64,000 nt of DNA from Macondimonas sp045864775 (GTDB lineage: Bacteria; Pseudomonadota; Gammaproteobacteria; UBA5335), in the NCBI GenBank assembly GCA_045864775.1, contig BTVR01000001.1, forward strand, positions 372,001 to 436,000, in the 5' to 3' direction. The stretch's first letter is position 1; the number at the start of each line of letters is the position of its first letter. The notes beneath the pieces are model-generated. The model saw only the letters and a list, made by a program, of their open reading frames with translations. It did not search any database and was not told where the DNA came from. Positions 32,250-39,816 of this stretch are shown piece by piece. The position numbers were made by a program, and so were the translations under genes.

Positions 32250-33521
32250 TTAAAGCCCCATGCAGTTGGCGTAATAGGTGACCGTGCCGGGCCAATCCGA
32301 GAAGATGCCCTTCACGCGCACCTGCCGCGCCAGCACGTCGAGCGCGACGTACATGTCGCTGTCCCTGCGGATGGCCTCTCCGGCCGGATCGAAGGCGTAA
32401 TAGAAGCCGGCCTGGGCGGCGCCCCGGCGCAAGTCGGCGCGCTCGAAGCTCCAGGTGATGATCTCGAAACCCATCGCCCTGAGCGTCCGCGCCAGCGCGG
32501 AGGGCGCCACGCGGCCGTTCTGGACCGTCAGCAGCGCCGGGATGGGCGGGGCCACGATGCGCACGCCCAGTTTCCGGATGCGCTCGAGTTCCGCCCGCGG
32601 CAGCGGCGGGATGGTGTCGCGCGCGGCGGGGTCGTAGTCGACCAGATAGACAGCCTGACGACCATACGCCGGCTCGTGCCGAATCCAGTACACGACGTCC
32701 TCGAGGTTGAACGACTGCGGCCAGGCGTCGCGGGGGCCGACGCCGGCGGCGCGCAGCTCGTCGATCAGGCGCTGGGCGTACTGGGCCTGCCCGCCGAAGG
32801 TCGTGGCAATGCGCTGCGCATCGCCGCCCTTGAGTTCCGGGGTGTGCTTGACGCCGAGCGCCTGGTTCAGGGCGATGCTCTCGCGCAGCGTCATCAAGGT
32901 GCCGCGGCCGGTGTAGAGATCCGTGCGCCAGTCGGGGGTGCCGCCCAGATAACCGACCGCGTCGAGCGCGGCCGGATTGCTCGCGTCCATCTTGCCGGTC
33001 AGCGACTTGAACTGGTCCAGCGTCAGATCGCTGGCGCAGCACACGGGCGCCGACCCGGGTCCGGAGTAGGGCACCGAGCATTGCGCATTCAGCGGCGTCG
33101 CGACGATGTTGGTGGTGGTGTGCAGGTCGCATTCAGCATGCCGGCACACCAACTCGCCGTCGCGGGTGAAGGTCACGTCGCACTCGACGATGCCGGCGCC
33201 CATGCGCGCCGCAGCCTCGTAGGATTCCCGGGTGTGCTCCGGAAACTGCAGCGAGGCGCCGCGGTGGCCGATCGAGAAATCGGTCCGTCGGAAGCGCTGG
33301 TTCTCGCAACTGGCCAGGCGGGACTTGAGGGCGCCGTCGTCCATACCCGCGACGAGGTAAAACGGCCGCGGCCCGACCTGCACGTTCTGCCGCGCGCCGT
33401 CCGGTCCGGGCGCGCCGAACCCGCCGGCGGCGCGGTCTTCCGGATCGGCATGGGCGGTCGCGATCCATGCCGCCGCCATGAGCACGCGGGCGGTCCAGAC
33501 GGCGAATCGGTTGCGTGTCAT
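32250..33521 (-). CDS. periplasmic glycerophosphodiester phosphodiesterase
   Basis: Hydrolyses glycerophosphodiesters from phospholipid turnover to glycerol-3-phosphate and an alcohol. The 423 residues begin with a signal peptide (ARVLMAAAWIATAHA). The GDPD active-site signature follows: SIGHRGASLQFPEHT with the catalytic His, then GAGIVECDVTFTRDGELVCRH with the metal-binding Glu and Asp and the second His. Later conserved strands include FEIITWSFERAD. AGGAG precedes the ATG. It is longer than GlpQ (about 358 residues) because of insertions around the Cys-rich APVCCASDL stretch. It stands alone. Confidence 0.9.
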   Translation of the reverse strand: MTRNRFAVWTARVLMAAAWIATAHADPEDRAAGGFGAPGPDGARQNVQVGPRPFYLVAGMDDGALKSRLASCENQRFRRTDFSIGHRGASLQFPEHTRESYEAAARMGAGIVECDVTFTRDGELVCRHAECDLHTTTNIVATPLNAQCSVPYSGPGSAPVCCASDLTLDQFKSLTGKMDASNPAALDAVGYLGGTPDWRTDLYTGRGTLMTLRESIALNQALGVKHTPELKGGDAQRIATTFGGQAQYAQRLIDELRAAGVGPRDAWPQSFNLEDVVYWIRHEPAYGRQAVYLVDYDPAARDTIPPLPRAELERIRKLGVRIVAPPIPALLTVQNGRVAPSALARTLRAMGFEIITWSFERADLRRGAAQAGFYYAFDPAGEAIRRDSDMYVALDVLARQVRVKGIFSDWPGTVTYYANCMGL

Positions 33522-33713
33522 CGTGCGGCTCCTGGCAGTCCGGGAACGAGGCCTTCCTCGCTATACTCTGACGGAGGGCTTGTTGAGAATGTGTGTCCGG
33601 GGATTGACGATGCCGTGACAGGTGGCCCGGCGAACGCCGGCCTGCCGTGCGGGACGCGCCACCCCGGGGCGGGCCGCCGTCAACCGCCTGGATCAACGCG
33701 GAGGAAACGGGCC

Positions 33714-34394
33714 GTGCAACCGCAACAGACGCCTTCGGAAGAAATCGCCAATGCCATTACCCACGGGTTGGGCGTGCTCCTTGCGCTCGTCGGCGGCATC
33801 AGTCTGATCGTGCAGTCAGCCGGCCGTGCGGACGCCCGTGAAGTGATCAGCGCCGCTGTTTTCGCCACCACACTGGTGATGATGTACACCGCCTCGACGC
33901 TTTACCACGCCATTCCCCATGCCCGTACCAAGCAGCGGCTCAAGGTGTTCGATCACTGCGCGATCTTTCTCCTGATCGCCGGCACCTACACGCCGTTCAC
34001 CGTCGCGATCCTGAAAGGCACGCTCGGCTGGTCGCTGTTCGGCGTGGTCTGGGGACTGGCGGCGGCGGGCATCGTGATGAAATGGTTTTTCACCGGCCGC
34101 ATGCGCCTGCTGTCGACGCTCGTCTATGTGCTCATGGGGTGGATCGCCATCGTGGCGGTGGTGCCGATCAGCCGGGCGCTGGCGCCTGCGACGCTGTACT
34201 GGCTGATCGGCGGGGGCGTGGCCTATACCGCGGGGACGTTGTTCTATCACAACCGGCGCATCCCCTACGCCCATGCCGTCTGGCACGTGTTCGTCCTGAC
34301 CGGCAGCGCCTGTCACTGCGTCGCGCTGCTGCACCAGTTCAGCCTGCCCGATGGCCTCGGCGTGGCGGGCGCCGGAGGCGCGGTGTCGGGCTAG
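33714..34394 (+). CDS. hemolysin III family membrane protein (TrhA/YqfA-type)
   Basis: A 226-residue inner-membrane protein with seven predicted helices of the PAQR/hemolysin III family. Family motifs are SEEIANAITHGLGVLLALVG at the start, TASTLYHAIPHARTKQRLKV (Ser/His metal site), FDHCAIFLLIAGTYTPF and the final HAVWHVFVLTGSACHCVALL. The start is a GTG at 33714 with GAGGAA 7 bases before it. Family members have been linked to membrane-energetics homeostasis; the exact role is uncertain. Confidence 0.9.
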   Translation: MQPQQTPSEEIANAITHGLGVLLALVGGISLIVQSAGRADAREVISAAVFATTLVMMYTASTLYHAIPHARTKQRLKVFDHCAIFLLIAGTYTPFTVAILKGTLGWSLFGVVWGLAAAGIVMKWFFTGRMRLLSTLVYVLMGWIAIVAVVPISRALAPATLYWLIGGGVAYTAGTLFYHNRRIPYAHAVWHVFVLTGSACHCVALLHQFSLPDGLGVAGAGGAVSG

Positions 34395-34589
34395 TGGTCG
34401 CTCATCGGACAGGCGACGCCGGGGCGTTCGTCGCAAAGCTGCCCAGGCCGACGCTTGTCAGGCCCATGCGCCGAGATGAACCGACTGGCGCTCGGCAAAC
34501 CCGGGGCGATTCAATCTGGAACGCGGCTATCGCTTAAAGTGACCGTATCGTCGATGCGGCGGATCCCTCGCCCTCATCAGGAACTCGAC

Positions 34590-35009
34590 ATGAACGCCTC
34601 TTCCCGTGACGCCTTCGCCGATGGTCTGCCCGTTGCCGGACGGGTGTTGATCGCTCCACTGTTCATGAGTGCGGGCGTGGCCAAGTTCGGGGATATCGCC
34701 GGCACGGCCGGCTACATGCAGGCCCATGGCATGCCGCTGGCGGAGTTGCTGGTGTGGCCCGCGGCGCTGCTGGAGTTGGCCGGCGGCGCGCTGTTGCTGC
34801 TCGGCTGGCAGACGCGCTGGGTCGCGCTGGCACTGGCGGCTTTCACGGCCCTGGCCACACCCATCTTCCACGGTTATTGGCGGGAGACGGATCCCATGCT
34901 GGCCTATCAGCAGTCGCTGCATTTCTGGAAGAACTCCGCGCTCATCGGCGGTCTGCTCTTTGCTGCTGCCCATGGTCCGGGGCGGCTGGCTCTGGGCGGC
35001 GCGCGCTGA
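34590..35009 (+). CDS. DoxX family membrane protein
   Basis: A 139-residue protein with four hydrophobic segments of the DoxX/quinol-oxidase-subunit-like family: GRVLIAPLFMSAGVAKFGDI, LVWPAALLELAGGALLLLGW, FTALATPIFHGYW and a last helix. AGGAA precedes ATG 34590. An FMN reductase gene follows after 27 bases on the same strand, so the pair may work together in quinone or oxidative-stress metabolism; this is inference. Confidence 0.88.
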   Translation: MNASSRDAFADGLPVAGRVLIAPLFMSAGVAKFGDIAGTAGYMQAHGMPLAELLVWPAALLELAGGALLLLGWQTRWVALALAAFTALATPIFHGYWRETDPMLAYQQSLHFWKNSALIGGLLFAAAHGPGRLALGGAR

Positions 35010-35036
35010 TTTCACATCGAACACCGGGAGATATCC

Positions 35037-35600
35037 ATGACCCAGATGCTGAACGTGCTCGGGATATGCGGCAGCCTGCGCCGGGACTCCTATAACGCCG
35101 CTGCCCTGCGGGTCGCGCAGGCGCTGGCGCCCGCCGCCGGCCTCTCGATCACGACCGCCGAGATCGCCGACCTGCCGCTGTACAACGAGGACCTGCGCAC
35201 CGAGCACTTCCCCGCGCCGGTGGAACGCTTGCGGGCGCAGGTCCGGGCGGCCGATGCGCTGCTGTTCGTGACGCCCGAATACAACTATTCGGTGCCCGGG
35301 GTGCTCAAGAACGCGATCGACTGGGCCTCGCGCCCACCCGATCAGCCGTTCGCCGGCAAGCCGGCGGCGATCATGGGCGCCAGCCCCGGCGCCATCGGGA
35401 CGGGGCGGGCCCAGTATCACCTGCGCCAGATCCTGGTCTGCGTGGATGCACTCCCACTCAACAAGCCCGAGGTGATGATCGGTGCCGCGCATGAGCGTTT
35501 CGACGCCGCCGGCCAGCTCGTTCATGAAGCGACACGGGAACACATGGGCCGGCAACTCGCGGCATTGGCATCCTGGACACGGCGCTTGCGGCAGACCTGA
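35037..35600 (+). CDS. NADPH-dependent FMN reductase
   Basis: A 187-residue flavodoxin-fold reductase. The phosphate-binding GICGSLRRDSYN (near residue 10), TPEYNYSVPGVLKNAIDWAS and GASPGAIGTGRAQYHLRQIL are the standard FMN_red motifs, shared with chromate/quinone/azo reductases. It probably reduces FMN or quinones with NAD(P)H in the cytoplasm. It follows doxX closely and is followed by a pirin gene. Confidence 0.92.
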   Translation: MTQMLNVLGICGSLRRDSYNAAALRVAQALAPAAGLSITTAEIADLPLYNEDLRTEHFPAPVERLRAQVRAADALLFVTPEYNYSVPGVLKNAIDWASRPPDQPFAGKPAAIMGASPGAIGTGRAQYHLRQILVCVDALPLNKPEVMIGAAHERFDAAGQLVHEATREHMGRQLAALASWTRRLRQT

Positions 35601-35677
35601 GGTCAGGGCAGGCGCTCCGCTGCGCCGCCCACGACGTGACGAGCGGGCGGGTACGGTCTTTCCGTAGGGAGAGCACG

Positions 35678-36562
35678 ATGGCAGTGAAAGAACTGATGCA
35701 TGTCCTGCCGCCTGCCTCGACCCATTGGGTGGGCGACGGCTTTCCGGTGCGCACGCTCGTCTCGATCGAGCGCGACGCGGCCCAGTCCAGTCCGTTTCTG
35801 ATGCTCGACTACGCGGGGCCGCATCGGTTTGCACCGGGCGACACGCCCCGCGGCGTCGGCGCGCATCCGCATCGCGGCTTCGAGACGGTAACCATCGTCT
35901 ATCAGGGCGAGGTCGCTCATCGCGACACGGCGGGCAACAGCGGCGTCATTGGGCCGGGCGACGTCCAATGGATGACGGCGGGCGCCGGCGTGCTGCACGA
36001 AGAGTTTCATTCGCGGTCCTTCACGGAAACGGGTGGCGTGCTGGAGATGGCGCAGCTCTGGGTCAACCTGCCGGCGCGGGACAAGCTGTGCGCGCCTGCG
36101 TATCAGGCCATTTTTTCGGCGCAGATCCCCGCGATTGCGCTGGACGATGGCGCCGGGGAGGTCCGCGTGATCGCCGGACACCATGCCGACGCGCGGGGCC
36201 CCGCGCGCACCCGCACCCCGATGAATGTATGGGATGTGAAGCTCATTGCCGACCGGTCGGCCGCGTTCGACTTCCCGGATGGGTGGACCGCCCTGCTGGT
36301 CATGTTGCGCGGCGCGGTCATGGTCGGCGGCAAGCCCGTCGATGCCGCGCAGACGGCGCACTTCAGCGGCCCGGGCGCCACGATTGCTGTCCATGCACAG
36401 GCAGACAGTCAGTTGCTCCTGCTGAGCGGCGCGCCGCTCAATGAGCCCATCGCCCATTACGGGCCCTTCGTCATGAACACCCGGCAGGAGTTGCTGGAGG
36501 CCGTGGACGCATTCAAGCGGGGGAGATTGCTGCCCGAGTCCCAACCATTCGCCATCGACTGA
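35678..36562 (+). CDS. pirin family protein
   Basis: A 294-residue bicupin. The N-terminal cupin carries the metal-binding pattern GAHPHRGFETVTIVYQGEVA and later MTAGAGVLHEEFH, typical of pirins, some of which act as quercetin dioxygenases or regulators. AGGGAGAG precedes ATG 35678. It lies 77 bases after the FMN reductase gene on the same strand, a likely redox-linked operon with doxX. Confidence 0.92.
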   Translation: MAVKELMHVLPPASTHWVGDGFPVRTLVSIERDAAQSSPFLMLDYAGPHRFAPGDTPRGVGAHPHRGFETVTIVYQGEVAHRDTAGNSGVIGPGDVQWMTAGAGVLHEEFHSRSFTETGGVLEMAQLWVNLPARDKLCAPAYQAIFSAQIPAIALDDGAGEVRVIAGHHADARGPARTRTPMNVWDVKLIADRSAAFDFPDGWTALLVMLRGAVMVGGKPVDAAQTAHFSGPGATIAVHAQADSQLLLLSGAPLNEPIAHYGPFVMNTRQELLEAVDAFKRGRLLPESQPFAID

Positions 36563-36847
36563 CGTCGAATCGCGGAGCGGGCCTGAGTCATGATGAGCAA
36601 GCCCGGGAGCACCTGAATGGAGCGCGCGTTGCGCCTTGGTCGGGCATTTTTCGCCTGTCGTGCGGCCGTTCGCGAGCCGTTCTTCCCGACGGGGATGGTG
36701 ATCGGCGTGCAGCGCGCGTTGCAATGTCCTTGCGCGGATGTCAGTCTTTTGCCGTCACGCCTTGGGGCTGCCTGAGCGTCATTGACGCCGACTGGTCAGC
36801 GCTCACGTGCGGCGCGCCATAACACATTGATCAATTGGGGTTGGAAC

Positions 36848-37600
36848 ATGGCAAATCACTCTCGCTGCGGCATCGCAGGACTGTTGGCGATCGGTAGTGC
36901 GTCGGCTTGGGGGCAAGTGACGCCGGAGTCGGCCAGCACCATCATCGCTGTCCAGAGCTTTGCCTCGCCCACTCTCGAGACACCCGTGGGCTTCGGGGGC
37001 AGTTGGGGGAGTGTGGGCGTCGGTGCGTTTGGCCAGACTCTTGCAGATGATTTCGATGCGTCGGCGGGCGTCGCATTCGGCCTCGGGGACCCCGATCAGT
37101 ACATCGGAGCCGAACTCGGCATCGGTTTTTCGTCGCTGACGGGCGATAACAGCGAGGACTCATTCGGCGATTCGGGCGGTTTTTCTTTCAAGGTTCATCG
37201 CAATCTGCCGGGTTATTCGGCGGTTTCGATCGGGGTGAACGGATTTGGTATCTGGGGCGGCGCCGAGGACTCCAATGATCCCAGCTACTATGTCGCGTAT
37301 TCGAAGATGGTCCCGCTCGGCCCGTTCGCGGGCATCGTGACCCTTGGGGCGGGCACCGAAGTGTTCAACGATCCGGGTGAGGACGGTGCCAATGTGTTCG
37401 GAAGCGGCGCGCTGTATCTGACGCCGCAGATCGCGTTGATCGGCGAGTATACGGGGCGTTTTGCCAATGCGGCGGTGTCCGTGGCCCCCTATTCGTGGTT
37501 GCCGATGACCGTGACGGTGGGCGCGGTCAATGTGACCGAACGGTTTAATGCCGATACGGAACTGGCGGTTTCCGTCGGATTCGGTTTTAATTTCAATTGA
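36848..37600 (+). CDS. secreted Gly/Phe-rich hypothetical, probably outer-membrane
   Basis: A 250-residue protein with a signal peptide (ending SASAWGQ) and then alternating aromatic/glycine segments such as TPVGFGGSWGSVGVGAFGQ and ending LAVSVGFGFNFN. The pattern suggests a small beta-barrel, but I do not recognise a family. ATG 36848 is preferred to the upstream ATG at 36782 because the signal peptide begins there. A second small secreted protein follows on the same strand. Function unknown. Confidence 0.7.
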   Translation: MANHSRCGIAGLLAIGSASAWGQVTPESASTIIAVQSFASPTLETPVGFGGSWGSVGVGAFGQTLADDFDASAGVAFGLGDPDQYIGAELGIGFSSLTGDNSEDSFGDSGGFSFKVHRNLPGYSAVSIGVNGFGIWGGAEDSNDPSYYVAYSKMVPLGPFAGIVTLGAGTEVFNDPGEDGANVFGSGALYLTPQIALIGEYTGRFANAAVSVAPYSWLPMTVTVGAVNVTERFNADTELAVSVGFGFNFN

Positions 37601-37648
37601 TCCTGTGCGCTGCACGGGATCTTCGGCTCCCAGGTCTGGAGGTGGATC

Positions 37649-37960
37649 ATGATCAGGACACACAGCTTGTTTGGCGTCTTGGCCCTGGTGGGCGCTGCTT
37701 TCGCGGTACCGGCGTCGGCGGCACCCCTCGAAGTCGGCAGCACTGGAACGCGGGGATGGGGCATCGATTTCAATCCGTCGACCGGCAAGACCGTTTACGT
37801 TTTCCCCGGACGCAAGCAGATCATTGCGGACCCGGTCACCAACACAAAAACGGTCACGCGCCGCACGGGCGCCGTCGTGACGAAGCAATATCCCGAGGGG
37901 AGTCGCCGAGGCGGCCCGGCGATGGGCGTGGCTCGTTTCTTCTACAGCCGCAGTTCCTAA
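37649..37960 (+). CDS. small secreted hypothetical protein
   Basis: A 103-residue product with a clear signal peptide (LFGVLALVGAAFAVPASA) followed by a basic, proline/glycine-containing mature part (TVYVFPGRKQIIADP). GGAGG lies close before the ATG. It follows the putative outer-membrane protein gene after 48 bases. No family recognised. Confidence 0.65.
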   Translation: MIRTHSLFGVLALVGAAFAVPASAAPLEVGSTGTRGWGIDFNPSTGKTVYVFPGRKQIIADPVTNTKTVTRRTGAVVTKQYPEGSRRGGPAMGVARFFYSRSS

Positions 37961-38055
37961 TCCGCTCCGAACGTTTTTTTAGCCCACAGCCCTGCGCCCA
38001 GCGCAGGTGCTGCGGGCGCCTTGTGGCAGGTCGATGAAGCCACGGTCCGTTCACA

Positions 38056-38499
38056 ATGGTCAATGGAAAATTTCGGGTGCTGATGGTCTGCAGCGGCAAC
38101 ATCTGCCGCAGCCCGCTCGCCGAAGCGGTGTTGACGGCTCAAGGCTTCAGCAAGGTCGGAGAAGTGTCATCGGCCGGCATCGGCGCGCTGGTGTCCTCGG
38201 CGGCCCATCCCGATGCCATCCGGGTGGCCGATGATCATGGATTGGACATCCGGTCGCACCGGGCGCGGCAACTCGACCCGGCGATGGCGCGCAGCCACGA
38301 TCTGGTGCTCGTCATGGAACACTACCAACGTCACTGGATCGAGCGCAGCTTCCCCTATCTCCAAGGTCGGGTCCATCTGCTGGGACGATGGACTAATCTG
38401 GAGATTGCCGACCCGTTCCGGAAAGGTCCTCGCGCCTTCGATCAGGCCATGCGGGAAATCAAGGCTTCCATTGAGGAATGGCGTCCGCGACTGGGCTGA
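38056..38499 (+). CDS. low-molecular-weight protein-tyrosine phosphatase (Wzb-type)
   Basis: A 147-residue phosphatase with the signature CSGNICRSPLAEAVL (CX5RS, nucleophile Cys near residue 12) and the general-acid Asp in IADPFRKG. Its place directly upstream of wza and a Wzc-type tyrosine kinase indicates the Wzb role: dephosphorylating the tyrosine-rich tail of the kinase to control polysaccharide assembly. No strong ribosome site is seen before the ATG. Confidence 0.92.
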   Translation: MVNGKFRVLMVCSGNICRSPLAEAVLTAQGFSKVGEVSSAGIGALVSSAAHPDAIRVADDHGLDIRSHRARQLDPAMARSHDLVLVMEHYQRHWIERSFPYLQGRVHLLGRWTNLEIADPFRKGPRAFDQAMREIKASIEEWRPRLG

Positions 38500-38611
38500 A
38501 AGGCATGGCAGCCTTGCTGTCCGCGCCGACGTTTTGGACGATGATGTTTGCGAATAAAATTAAGACGGGCTCGATTGGACGTTTGCGCGACTTGCGAGAA
38601 GGGAATTTCGG

Positions 38612-39808
38612 ATGATCGAGAAGAATAGTCTGAGGGGCTTGCTGTGCGCTGCGCTTTTGCTGGCGATCGGCGGTTGCAGCAGCGTCCCCGGCATTGCGGT
38701 CGGTGAGTCGAATGGTGACCGACCCCGTAGTTGGGCGCCGGATTTCCTGGACCCATTGCTCGAGGCGCCGAGTCCCGCGGCGGCGGATGGTACCGAGGCC
38801 GGTGACCCCTTCGTTCCACGCCTGATCCCGGTGACGCCCCAGTTGCTGCGCGAGCAGGCTGTGCGCCGCCAGATGCTGGATACCGAAGTCAAGGGTCTGA
38901 TCGGCTCGCAGCAGCCAAACGCCTACCGGATCGGCCCCCAGGATGTGCTCAATGTCCTGGTGTGGGACCACCCAGAACTCAGCAATCCAATGGGGAATTT
39001 CCAGGACATCCAGAACATGGGGCGCCTGGTGCGCGAGGACGGCACCATCTTCTTCCCTTACGCCGGCGTGCTTCAGGTCGGCGGAAAGACGGTCGAGCAA
39101 GTGCGACGGGAGATCGAAAAGAAACTCGCGCCCTACATCCAGAGTCCCCAGGTGGACGTGCGGGTGGTCGGCTTTCGCAGCAAGAAAGTCTACGTCACGG
39201 GGGAGGTAGCCCGGCCCGGCATCGTGCCGGTGACCGACGTCCCCATGACCGTGATGGATGCGATCAACACGGCCGGCGGTTTTGACAAGGAGCGCGCCGA
39301 TCAGCGCACGGCCTACCTCACGCGCAACGGGCAGCGCCAGATCCTCGACATCCTGGCCCTGTATTCGAGTTCGCAGGGGAACCTGCTGCTGCAAGACGGC
39401 GACGTGCTTTACGTCCCCAACAACACGCAGAACAAGGTTTTCATTCTCGGCGAGGTGGAACGTCAGCAGGCCGTGATGATGGACCAGGGACGCCTGACCT
39501 TGGCCGAGGCCCTGTCGGGCGCCGAGGGCATGAATCTCAGCACCGCCGATACGCGCGGAATCTACGTCATCCGCGCCGTGCCGACGTTGCTCCCCGACGG
39601 TACGCCGGGCGCCGTGCAGGCGGACATCTACCAGCTGGATCTGAGCGATGCCAGCGCCCTTGTGCTGGCGGACGCGTTCCAGTTGCAGCCGCGCGACCTG
39701 GTCTATGTGTCGAGCTCGAGCCTGGTGCGCTGGAACCGCGTGGTCCAGCAGATCCTCCCCACGATCACGACCCTGTTCCAGACCGATCGTTTGTTCTTCA
39801 ATCGCTAA
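38612..39808 (+). CDS. polysaccharide export outer-membrane lipoprotein (Wza-type)
   Basis: A 398-residue outer-membrane translocon subunit. A lipoprotein signal (LLLAIGGCSS, lipidation at the Cys) is followed by the Poly_export domain (YRIGPQDVLNVLVWDHPELS), then SLBB-type domains (VYVTGEVARPGIVPVTD; LLQDGDVLYVPNN; KVFILGEVERQQAV), and a C-terminal amphipathic end (RWNRVVQQILPTI) that could form the pore. It lies between the phosphatase and the tyrosine kinase, the classical wzb-wza-wzc grouping. Confidence 0.93.
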   Translation: MIEKNSLRGLLCAALLLAIGGCSSVPGIAVGESNGDRPRSWAPDFLDPLLEAPSPAAADGTEAGDPFVPRLIPVTPQLLREQAVRRQMLDTEVKGLIGSQQPNAYRIGPQDVLNVLVWDHPELSNPMGNFQDIQNMGRLVREDGTIFFPYAGVLQVGGKTVEQVRREIEKKLAPYIQSPQVDVRVVGFRSKKVYVTGEVARPGIVPVTDVPMTVMDAINTAGGFDKERADQRTAYLTRNGQRQILDILALYSSSQGNLLLQDGDVLYVPNNTQNKVFILGEVERQQAVMMDQGRLTLAEALSGAEGMNLSTADTRGIYVIRAVPTLLPDGTPGAVQADIYQLDLSDASALVLADAFQLQPRDLVYVSSSSLVRWNRVVQQILPTITTLFQTDRLFFNR

Positions 39809-39816
39809 GGGCTCCC

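Noticed and set aside
36563..36847. A gene between pirin and the secreted protein
   Set aside because: Only short frames without ribosome sites or protein-like composition.
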